NCBI GenBank assembly: GCA_021397835.1
Contig: JAJFZO010000004.1
Location: forward strand, 566,024-630,023
DNA: 64,000 nucleotides
From: Moringa oleifera
Taxonomy: Eukaryota > Streptophyta > Magnoliopsida > Brassicales > Moringaceae
Direction of reading: 5' to 3'
Of this stretch, positions 33,901 through 45,300 are shown piece after piece. The notes beneath the pieces were generated by a model. It was given only the letters and a program-made list of their open reading frames with translations, did not search any database and had not been told where the DNA came from. The position numbers and the translations under genes are program-made. The first letter of the stretch is position 1, and every line of letters starts with the position of its first letter.

Positions 33901-35822
33901 CCCAGGCTGGCCGTGTGGCTCGCTCATTGCTAACGACCGACGATCGTGTCATCGATCGCGCTGCGCAACGAGTCCTCCCAGGCAAACCTAGGTGTCGGGA
34001 TCAAGCCCCGCATCCGTCGCCTCGAGAGCCTGCGACGAAGCACTCCGCATGCTCAAAATCCCCCCAGCGATTTCGCCCTCGCGTAGCAGGCATCATCGTT
34101 AGGTTCGTCGCCCACACCGTCAAGCTTGTGTAGCCACATAACCCAGCTCATAACCCCACGATTTCTCTAATTTTGATGCCCGAGTTTTTCCCACCGATGA
34201 GGCCTTGGCTGCAGGGGTGTCACGCCTTGCCTAGGCTCGCCGTGTGGCTCGCTCATTGCTAACGGTCGACGATAGTGTCGTCGATCGCACTGCGCAACGA
34301 GTTCGCCTAGGCAAGCCTGGGCATCGGGATCCAACCTCACATCCGCCACCTCGAGGGCCTGCGACGAAGCACTCCACATGCTCAAAATTACCCCCAACGA
34401 TTTGGCCCTCGCGTAGCATGCATCATCGTTAGCTTCGCCGCCCAACTCGTCATGCTTCTATAGCCACATCCCAGCTCATTATCCCATTATTTTTCACATT
34501 TCGTTGCCTACATTCTTCCCACCAATGAGGCCTTGGTAGCAGGGGTGCCCAGGCTAGCCGTGTGGCTCCCTCATTGCTAACGGCCGATGATCGTGTCGTC
34601 GATCGCGCTGCGCAACGAGTCGCCTAGGCAAACCTGGGTGTCATGAACAAGCCCCGCATCCGCCACCTCGAGAGCCTGCGACGAAGCACTCCGCATGCTC
34701 AAAATCCCCCCAGCAATTTGGTCCTCGCGTAGCATGCATCATCGTTAGGTTCGTCGCCCACACTGTCGAGCTTGTGTAGCCACATCCCAGCTCATTATCC
34801 CACGATTTTTCTAATTTCGATGCCCGTGTTTTTCCCATCGATGAGGCCTTGGCTGCAGGGGTGTCACACCTTGCCCAGGCAGGCCGTGTGGCTCGCTCAT
34901 TGCTAACGGCCGATGATCGTGTCGTTGATCGCGCTGCGCAATGAGTCCGCCGAGGCAAGCCTGGGCGTGAGGATCCAACTGCACATCCGCCACCTCGTTG
35001 GCCTGCGACGAAGCACTCCGCACGCTCAAAATCACCCCAGCGATTTGGCCCTCGCGTAGCATGCATCATCGTTGGCTTCGCCGCCCACACCGTCGAGCTT
35101 GTGTAGCCGCATCCCAGCTCATTATCTCACGATTTTTCTCATTTCGTTGCCCAAATTTTTCCCAACGATGAGGCCTTGGCAGCAGGGATGCCACGCCTTA
35201 CCCAGGCTGGCCGTGTGGCTCGCTCGTTGCGAACGGCCGAGGATCGTGTCGTCGACCGCAATGCGCAAGGAGTCTGCCTAGGCAAGTCTCCACATCTGGA
35301 TCCAGCCCTGCATCCGTCGCCTCGAGGGCCTACGACGAAGCACCCCGCATTCTCAAAATCCCCCTAGCGATTCGGCCCTCGCGTAGCATGCATCATCGTT
35401 AGGTTCGCCGCCCACACCGTTGAGCTTGTGTAGCCACATCCTAGCTCATTATCCTACGATTTTTCTCATTTCATTGCCCACGTTTTTCCCACCGATGAGG
35501 CCTTGGCAGCAGGGGTGTCACGCCTTTCCCAGGCTAGCCGTGTGGCTCGCTCATTGCTAACGGCCGACGATAGTGTCGTTGATCGCGCTGCGCAACGAGT
35601 CCGCCTAGGCAAGACTGGGCATCGGGATCATACCCTACATCCGTCACTTCGAGGGCCTGCAACGAAGTACTCCGCATGCATAAAATTCCCCCAGCGGATT
35701 TGCCCTCGCGTAGCATGCATCATCGTTAGGTTCGCCGCCCACACCGTCAAGCTTGTGTAGCCACATAACCCAGCTCATAATCCCACGATTTCTCTAATTT
35801 CGATGCCCGAGCTTTTCCCACC
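30950..35822. repeat. HOR unit U9, full 15-mer A-O
   Basis: The unit is 4873 bp. Starts are A 30950, B 31277, C 31596, D 31920, E 32247, F 32576, G 32904, H 33222, I 33549, J 33877, K 34196, L 34524, M 34840, N 35167, O 35494. B to J and M to O match U1 closely, including private variants. K (ggctgcagg with gcctaggctcgcc) and the following tail match U6 instead, so the unit is a mosaic. Confidence 0.95.
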
Positions 35823-38800
35823 GATGAGGCCTTGGCTGCAGGGGTGTCACGCCTTGCCCAGGCTCGCCGTGTGGCTCGTTCATTGCTAACGGCCGACGAT
35901 AGTGTCGTCGATCGCGCTGCGCAACGGGTCCGCCTAGGCAAGCCTAGGCATCGGGATCATACCCTGCATCCGTCACTTCGAGGGCCTGCGACGAAGCACT
36001 CCGAATGCATAAAATTCCCCCAGCGATTTGGCCCTCGTGTAGCATGCATCATCGTTAGCTTCGCCGCCTAACCCGTCAAGCTTGTATAGCCACATCCCCG
36101 CTCATTATCCCATTATTTTTCTCATTTCGTTGCCCACATTTTTCCCACTGATGAGGCCTTGGCAGCAGGGGTGCCTAGGCTGGCCGTGTGGCTCGCTCAT
36201 TGCTAACGGTCGACGATCGTGTCATCGATCGTGCTGCGCAACGAGTCCTCCCAGGCAAACCTAGGTGTCGGGATCAAGCTCCGCATCCGTCGCCTCGAGA
36301 GCCTTCGACGAAGCACTCCGCATGCTCAAAATCCCCCCAGCGATTTCGCCCTCGCGTAGCATGCATAATCGTTAGGTTCACCGCCCACACCGTCAAGCTT
36401 GTGTAGCCACATAACCCAGCTCATAATCCCACGATTTCTCTAATTTCGATGCCCGAGTTTTTCCCATCGATGAGGCCTTGGCTGCAGGGGTGTCACGCCT
36501 TGCCCAGGCTCGCCGTGTGGCTCGCTCATTGCTAACGGCCGATGATCGTGTCGATCGCGCTGTGCAACGAGTCCGCCGAGGCAAGTCTGGGGGGTTGGAT
36601 ACAGCTGCACATCCGCCACCTCGTTGGCCTGCGACGAAGCACTCCACATGCTCAAAATCCCCCTAGCGATTTGGCACTCGCGTAGCATGCATCATCGTTA
36701 GCTTCGTCGCCCACGCCGTCGAGCTTGTGTAGCCACATCCCAGCTCATTATCTCACGATTTTTCTCATTTCATTGCCCACATTTTTCCCACCGATGAGGC
36801 TTTGGCAGCAGGGATGCCACCCCTTGCCCAGGCTGGCCGTGTGGCTTGCTCATTGCTAACGGCCGACAATCGTGTCGTCGATCGCGCTGCGCAATGAGTC
36901 CGCCTAGGCAAACCTGGGCTTCGGGATCCAGCCCCACATCCGTCGCCTCGAGGGCTTACGACGAAGCACATCGCATGCTCAAAATCCCCCAGCGAATTTG
37001 CCCTCGCGTAGCATGCATCATCGTTACGTTCGCAAGCGCACACCGTCAAGCAGGTGTAGCTGCATCCCAGCTCATTATCCCATGATTTTTCTTATTTCGT
37101 TGCCCACGTTTTTTCCACCGATGAGGCCTTCGCAGTAGGGGTGTCACGCCCTTCCCAGGCTAGCTGTGTGGCTCGCTCATTGCTAACAGTCGACGATAGT
37201 GTCGTCGATCGCGCTGCGCAACCAGTTCGCCTAGGCAAGCCTGGGCATCGGGATCCAGCCCCGCATCCGTCGCCTCGACGGCCTGCGACGAAGCACTCTG
37301 CATGCTCAAAATGCCCCCAGCGATTTTGGCCCTCGCGTAGCATGCATCATCGTTAGCTTCGCCGTACACACCGTCGAGTTTGTGAACCCACATCCCAGCT
37401 CATTATCCCATGATTTCTCTAATTTCGTTGCACACGTTTTTCCCACCATGAGGCCTTCGCAGCAGGGGTGTCACGCCTTTCCCACGCTAGCCGTGTGGCT
37501 CGCTCATTGCTAACGGTCGACGATAGTGTCGTCGATTGCGCTGCGCAACGAGTTCGCCTAGGCAAGCCTGGGCATCGGGATCCAACCTCACATCTGCCAC
37601 CTCGAGGGCCTGCGACGAAGCACCCCGCATGCTCAAAATTCCCCCCATCGATTTGGCCCTCGCGTAGCATGCATCATCGTTAGCTTCGCCGCCCAACTCG
37701 TCATGCTTCTATAGCCACATCCCAGCTCATTATCCCATTATGTTTCACATTTCGTTGCCTACATTCTTCCCACCAATGAGGCCTTGGTAGCAGGGGTGCC
37801 CAGGCTAGCCGTGTGGCTCCCTCATTGCTAACGGCCGATGATCGTGTCGTCGATCGCGCTGCGCAACGAGTCCGCCTAGGCAAACCTGGGTGTCATGAAT
37901 AAGCCCCGCATCCGCCACCTCGAGAGCCTGCGACGAAGCACTCCCGCATGCTCAAAATCCCCCCAGCAATTTGGTCCTCGCGTAGCATGCATCATCGTTA
38001 GGTTCGTCGCCCACACTGTCGAGCTTGTGTAGCCACATCCCAGCTCATTATCCCACGATTTTTCTAATTTCGATGCCCGTGTTTTTCCCATCGATGAGGC
38101 CTTGGCTGCAGGGGTGTCACACCCTTGCCCAGGCAGGCCGTGTGGCTCGCTCATTGCTAACGGCCGATGATCCTGTCGTCGATCGCGCTGCGCAACGAGT
38201 CCGCCGAGGCAAGCCTGGGCGTGAGGATCCAACTGCACATCCGCCACCTCGTTGGCCTGCGACGAAGCACTTCGCATGCTCAAAATCACCCCAGCGATTT
38301 GGCCCTCGCGTAGCATGCATCATCGTTGGCTTCGCCGCCCACACCGTCGAGCTTGTGTAGCCGCATCCCAGCTCATTATCTCACGATTTTTCTCATTTCG
38401 TTGCCCAAATTTTTCCCAACGATGAGGCCTTGGCAGCAGGGATGCCACGCCTTACCCAGGCTGGCCGTGTGGCTCGCTCGTTGCGAACGGCCGAGGATCG
38501 TGTCGTCGACCGCAATGCGCAAGGAGTCTGCCTAGGCAAGTCTCCACATCTGGATCCAGCCCTGCATCCGTCGCCTCGAGGGCCTACGACGAAGCACCCC
38601 GCATTCTCAAAATCCCCCTAGCGATTCGGCCCTCGCGTAGCATGCATCATCGTTAGGTTCGCCGCCCACACCGTTGAGCTTGTGTAGCCACATCCTAGCT
38701 CATTATCCTACGATTTTTCTCATTTCATTGCCCACGTTTTTCCCACCGATGAGGCCTTGGCAGCAGGGGTGTCACGCCTTTCCCAGGCTAGCCGTGTGGC

Positions 38801-39076
38801 TCGCTCATTGCTAACGGCCGACGATAGTGTCGTTGATCGCGCTGCGCAACGAGTCCGCCTAGGCAAGACTGGGCATCGGGATCATACCCTACATCCGTCA
38901 CTTCGAGGGCCTGCAACGAAGTACTCCGCATGCATAAAATTCCCCCAGCGGATTTGCCCTCGCGTAGCATGCATCATCGTTAGGTTCGCCGCCCACACCG
39001 TCAAGCTTGTGTAGCCACATAACCCAGCTCATAATCCCACGATTTCTCTAATTTCGATGCCCGAGCTTTTCCCACC
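35823..39076. repeat. HOR unit U10, 10-mer A-F + L-O
   Basis: The unit is 3254 bp. Starts are A 35823, B 36150, C 36469, D 36793, E 37120, F 37448, L 37775, M 38093, N 38421, O 38748. B, D and E match U2, A matches U3 (gctcgttcattg), M matches U4/U5 (gatcctgtcg) and N matches U1/U9 (cgaggatcg, caaggagtc). This is a clear patchwork of other units. Confidence 0.95.
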
Positions 39077-42000
39077 GATGAGGCCTTGGCTGCAGGGGTG
39101 TCACGCCTTGCCCAGGCTCGCCGTGTGGCTCGCTCATTGCTAACGGCCGACGATAGTGTCGTCGATCGCGCTGCGCAACGGGTCCGCCTAGGCAAGCCTA
39201 GGCATCGGGATCATACCCTGCATCCGTCACTTCGAGGGCCTGCGACGAAGCACTCCGAATGCATAAAATTCCCCCAGCGATTTGGCCCTCGTGTAGCATG
39301 CATCATCGTTAGCTTCGCCGCCTAACCCGTCAAGCTTGTATAGCCACATCCCCGCTCATTATCCCATTATTTTTCTCATTTCGTTGCCCACATTTTTCCC
39401 ACTGATGAGGCCTTGGCAGCAGGGGTGCCTAGGCTGGCCGTGTGGCTCGCTCATTGCTAACGGCGACGATCGTGTCATCGATCGTGCTGCGCAACGAGTC
39501 CTCCCAGGCAAACCTAGGTGTCGGGATCAAGCTCCGCATCCGTCGCCTCGAGAGCCTTCGACGAAGCACTCCGCATGCTCAAAATCCCCCCAGCGATTTC
39601 GCCCTCGCGTAGCATGCATAATCGTTAGGTTCACCGCCCACACCGTCAAGCTTGTGTAGCCACATAACCCAGCTCATAATCCCACGATTTCTCTAATTTC
39701 GATGCCCGAGTTTTTCCCATCGATGAGGCCTTGGCTGCAGGGGTGTCACGCCTTGCCCAGGCTCGCCGTGTGGCTCGCTCATTACTAACGGCCGATGATC
39801 ATGTCGATCGCGCTGTGCAACGAGTCCGCCGAGGCAAGTCTGGGGGGTTGGATACAGCTGCACATCCGCCACCTCGTTGGCCTGCGACGAAGCACTCCAC
39901 ATGCTCAAAATCCCCCTAGCGATTTGGCACTCGCGTAGCATGCATCATCGTTAGCTTCGTCGCCCACGCCGTCAAGCTTGTGTAGCCACATCCCAGCTCA
40001 TTATCTCACGATTTCTCTCATTTCATTGCCCACATTTTTCCCACCGATGAGGCTTTGGCAGCAGGGATGTCACCCCTTGCCCAGGCTGGCCGTGTGGCTT
40101 GCTCATTGCTAACGGTCGACAATCGTGTCGTCGATCGCGCTGCGCAACGAGTCCGCCTAGGCAAACCTGGGCTTCGGGATCCAGCCCCACATCCCCCGCC
40201 TCGAGGGCTTACGACGAAGCACATCGCATGCTCAAAATCCCCCAGCGAATTTGCCCTCGCGTAGCATGCATCATCGTTAGGTTCGCAAGCGCACACCGTC
40301 AAGCAGGTGTAGCTGCATCCCAGCTCATTATCCCATGATTTTTCTTATTTCGTTGCCCACGTTTTTTCCACCGATGAGGCCTTCGCAGTAGGGGTGTCAC
40401 GCCCTTCCCAGGCTAGCTGTGTGGCTCGCTCATTGCTAACAGTCGACGATAGTGTCGTCGATCGCGCTGCGCAACCAGTTCGCCTAGGCAAGCCTGGGCA
40501 TCGGGATCCAGCCCCGCATCCGTCGCCTCGACGGCCTGCGACGAAGCACTCTGCATGCTCAAAATGCCCCCAGCGATTTTGGCCCTCGCGTAGCATGCAT
40601 CATCGTTAGCTTCGCCGTACACACCGTCGAGTTTGTGAACCCACATCCCAGCTCATTATCCCATGATTTCTCTAATTTCGTTGCACACGTTTTTGCCACC
40701 AATGAGGCCTTCGCAGCAGGGGTGTCACGCCTTTCCCACGCTAGCCGTGTGGCTCGCTCATTGCTAACGGTCGACGATAGTGTCGTCGATTGCGCTGCGC
40801 AACGAGTTCGCCTAGGCAAGCCTGGGCATCGGGATCCAACCTCACATCTGCCACCTCGAGGGCCTGCGACGAAGCACCCCGCATGCTCAAAATTCCCCCC
40901 ATCGATTTGGCCCTCGCGTAGCATGCATCATCGTTAGCTTCGCCGCCCAACTCGTCATGCTTCTATAGCCACATCCCAGCTCATTATCCCATTATGTTTC
41001 ACATTTCGTTGCCTACATTCTTCCCACCAATGAGGCCTTGGTAGCAGGGGTGCCCAGGCTAGCCGTGTGGCTCCCTCATTGCTAACGGCCGATGATCGTG
41101 TCGTCGATCGCGCTGCGCAACGAGTCCGCCTAGGCAAACCTTGGTGTCATGAACAAGCCCCGCATCCGCCACCTCGAGAGCCTGCGACGAAGCACTCCGC
41201 ATGCTCAAAATCCCCCCAGCAATTTGGTCCTCGCGTAGCATGCATCATCGTTAGGTTCGTCGCCCACACTGTCGAGCTTGTGTAGCCACATCCCAGCTCA
41301 TTATCCCACGATTTTTCTAATTTCGATGCCCGTGTTTTTCCCATCGATGAGGCCTTGGCTGCAGGGGTGTCACACCTTGCCCAGGCAGGCCGTGTGGCTC
41401 GCTCATTGCTAACGGCCGATGATCGTGTCGTCGATCGCGCTGCGCAACGAGTCCGCCGAGGCAAGCCTGGGCGTGAGGATCCAACTGCACATCCGCCACC
41501 TCGTTGGCCTGCGACGAAGCACTTCGCATGCTCAAAATCCCCCCAGCGATTTGGCCCTCGCGTAGCATGCATCATCGTTGGCTTCGCCGCCCACACCGTC
41601 GAGCTTGTGTAGCCGCATCCCAGCTCATTATCTCACGATTTTTCTCATTCCGTTGCCCACATTTTTCCCACTGATGAGGCCTTGGTAGCAGGGATGCCAC
41701 GCCTTGCCCAGGCTGGCCGTGTGGCCCGCTCGTTGCTAACGGCCGACGATCGTGTCGTCGACCGCACTGCGCAACGAGTCTGCCTAGGCAAGTCTCCACA
41801 TCTGGATCCAGCCCTGTATCCGTCGCCTCGAGGGCCTACGACGAAGCACCCCGCATTCTCAAAATCCCCCTAGCGATTCGGCCCTCGCGTAGCATGCATC
41901 ATCGTTAGGTTCGCCGCCCACACCGTTGAGCTTGTGTAGCCACATCCTAGCTCATTATCCTACGATTTTTCTCATTTCATTGCCCACGTTTTCCCACCGA

Positions 42001-42327
42001 TGAGGCCTTGGCAGGAGGGGTGTCACGCCTTTCCCAGGCTAGCCGTGTGGCTCGCTCATTGCTAACGGCCGACGATAGTGTCGTTGATCGCGCTGCGCAA
42101 CGAGTCCGCCTAGGCAAGACTGGGCATCGGGATCATACCCTACATCCGTCACTTCGAGGGTCTGCAACGAAGTACTCCGCATGCATAAAATTTCCCCAGC
42201 GGATTTGCCCTCGCGTAGCATGCATCATCGTTAGGTTCGCCGCCCACACCGTCAAGCTTGTGTAGCCACATAACCCAGCTCATAATCCCACGATTTCTCT
42301 AATTTCGATGCCCGAGCTTTTCCCACC
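39077..42327. repeat. HOR unit U11, 10-mer A-F + L-O
   Basis: The unit is 3251 bp. Starts are A 39077, B 39404, C 39722, D 40046, E 40373, F 40701, L 41029, M 41346, N 41673, O 41999. C carries the pair ttactaacgg/gatcatgtcg found otherwise only in U6. D has aacggtcgacaatcg as in U8. F has the ttgccaccaatg variant of U3/U4. O has the ggcaggagg variant of U2. A one-base deletion lies in B (aacggcgacg). Confidence 0.95.
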
Positions 42328-45300
42328 GATGAGGCCTTGGCTGCAGGGGTGTCACGCCTTGCCCAGGCTCGCCGTGTGGCTCGCTCATTGCTAACGGCCG
42401 ACGATAGTGTCGTCGATCGCGCTGCGCAACGGGTCCGCCTAGGCAAGCCTAGGCATCGAGATCATACCCTGCATCCGTCACTTCGAGGGCCTGCGACGAA
42501 GCACTCCGCATGCATAAAATTCCCCCAGCGATTTGGCCCTCGTGTAGCATGCATCATCGTTAGCTTCGCCGCCTAACCCGTCAAGCTTGTATAGCCACAT
42601 CCCCGCTCATTATCCCATTATTTTTCTCATTTCGTTGCCCACATTTTTCCCACTGATGAGGCCTTGGCAGCAGGGGTGCCTAGGCTGGCCGCGTGGCTCG
42701 CTCATTGCTAACGGCGGACGATCGTGTCATCGATCGTGCTGCGCAACGGGTCCTCCCAGGCAAACCTAGGTGTCGGGATCAAGCTCCGCATCCGTCGCCT
42801 CGAGAGCCTGCGACGAAGCACTCCGCATGCTCAAAATCCCCCCAGCGATTTCGCCCTTGCGTAGCATGCATCATCGTTAGGTTCGCCGCCCACACCGTCA
42901 ACCTTGTGTAGCCACATAACCCAGCTCATAATCCCACGATTTCTCTAATTTCGATGCCCGAGTTTTTCCCATCGATGAGGCCTTGGCTGCAGGGGTGTCA
43001 CGCCTTGCCCAGGCTCGCCGTGTGGCTCGCTCATTGCTAACGGCCGATGATCGTGTCGATCGCGCTGTGCAACGAGTCCGCCGAGGCAAGTCTGAGGGGT
43101 TGGATACAGCTGCACATCCGCCACCTCGTTGGCCTGCGACGAAGCACTCCACATGCTCAAAATCCCCCTAGCGATTTGGCACTCGCGTAGCATGCATCAT
43201 CGTTAGCTTCGTCGCCCACGCCGTCGAGCTTGTGTAGCCACATCCCAGCTCATTATCTCACGATTTTTCTCATTTCATTGCCCATATTTTTCCCACCGAT
43301 GAGGCTTTGGCAGCAGGGATGCCACCCCTTGCCCAGGCTAGCCGTGTGGCTTGCTCATTGCTAACGGCCGACAATCGTGTCGTCGATCGCGCTGCGCAAC
43401 GAGTCCGCCTAGGCAAACCTAGGCTTCGGGATCCAGCCCCACATCCGCCGCCTCGAGGGCTTACGACGAAGCACATCGCATGCTCAAAATTCCCCAGCGA
43501 ATTTGCCCTCGCGTAGCATGCATCATCGTTAGGTTCGCAAGCGCACACCGTCCAGCAGGTGTAGCTGCATCCCAGCTCATTATCCCATGATTTTTCTTAT
43601 TTCGTTGCCCACGTTTTTTCCACCGATAAGGCCTTCGCAGTAGGGGTGTCACGCCTTTCCCAGGCTAGTTGTGTGGCTCGCTCATTGCTAACAGTCGACG
43701 ATAGTGTCGTCGATCGCGCTGCGCAACCAGTTCGCCTAGGCAAGCCTGGGCATCGGGATCCAGCCCCGCATCCGTCGCCTGGACGGCCTGCGACGAAGCA
43801 CTCTGCATGCTCAAAATTTCCCCAGCGATTTTGGCCCTCGCGTAGCATGCATCATCGTTAGCTTCGCCGCACACACCGTCGAGTTTGTGAACCCACATCC
43901 CAGCTCATTATCCCATGATTTTTCTAATTTCGTTGCACACGTTTTTCCCACCGATGAGGCCTTCGCAGCAGGGGTGTCACGCCTTTCCCACGCTAGCCGT
44001 GTGGCTCGCTCATTGCTAACGGTCGACGATAGTGTCGTCGATCGCGCTGCGCAACGAGTTCGCCTAGGCAAGCCTGGGCATCGGGATCCAACCTCACATC
44101 TGCCACCTCGAGGGCCTACGATGAAGCACCCCGTATGCTCAAAATTCCCCCCATCGATTTGGCCCTCGCGTAGCATGCATCATCGTTAGCTTCGCCGCCC
44201 AACTCGTCGAGCTTTTATAGCCACATCCCAGCTCATTATCCCATTATTTTTCACATTTCTTTGCCTACATTTTTCCCACTGATGAAGCCTTGGTAGCAGG
44301 GGTGCCCAGGCTGGCCGTGTGGCTCGCTCATTGCTAACGGCCGACGATCGTGTCGTCGATCGCGCTGTGCAAAGAGTCCACCTAGGCAAACCTGGGCGTC
44401 GGGATCCAGCCCTGCATCTGCCGGCTCGAGGGCCTACGACGAAGCACTCCGCATGCTCAAAATCCCCCCAACAATTTAGCCCTCGCGTAGCATGCATCAT
44501 CGTTAGGTTCGCAAGCCCACACTGTCAAGCAGGTATAGCCACATCCCAGCTCATTATCCTAGGATTTTTCTTATTTCATTGCCCACGTTTTTCCCATCGA
44601 TGAGGCCTTCGCAGCAGGGGTGTCACGCCTTTGCCAGGCTGGCCGTGTGGCTCGCTCATTGCTAACGGTCGACGATAGTGTCGTCGATTGCGCTGCGCAA
44701 CGAGTTCGCCTAGGCAAGCCTGGGCATCGGGATCTATCCCCGCATCCGTCGCCTCGATGGCCTGCGACGAAGCACTCTGCATGCTCAAAATCCCCCCAAC
44801 GATTTGGTCCTCGCGTAGCATGTTTCATCGTTAGCTTCGTCGCCCACATCGTCGAGCTTGTGTAGCCACATCCCAGCTCATTATTCCACGATTTTTCTCA
44901 TTTCGTTGCCAATGTTTTTCCCACCGATGAGGCCTTGGCAGCAGGGGTGTCACGCCTTTCCCAGGCTGGCCGTGTGGCTCGCTCATTGCTAACGGCCGAC
45001 GATAGTGTCGTCGATCGCGCTGCGCAAACGGGTCCGCCAAGGCAAGCCTGGGCATCGGGATCATACCCTGCATCCGTCACTTCGAGGGCCTGCGACAAAG
45101 CACTCCGCATGCATAAAATTCCCCCAGCGATTTGGCCCTCGCGTAGCATGCGTCATCGTTAGCTTCGCCGTGTAACCCGTCAAGCTTGTATAGCCACATC
45201 CCAGCTCATTATCCCATTATTTTTCTCATTTCGTTGCCCACATTTTTCCCACTGATGAGGCCTTGGCAGCAGAGGTGCCTAGGTTGGCCGTGTGGCTCGC

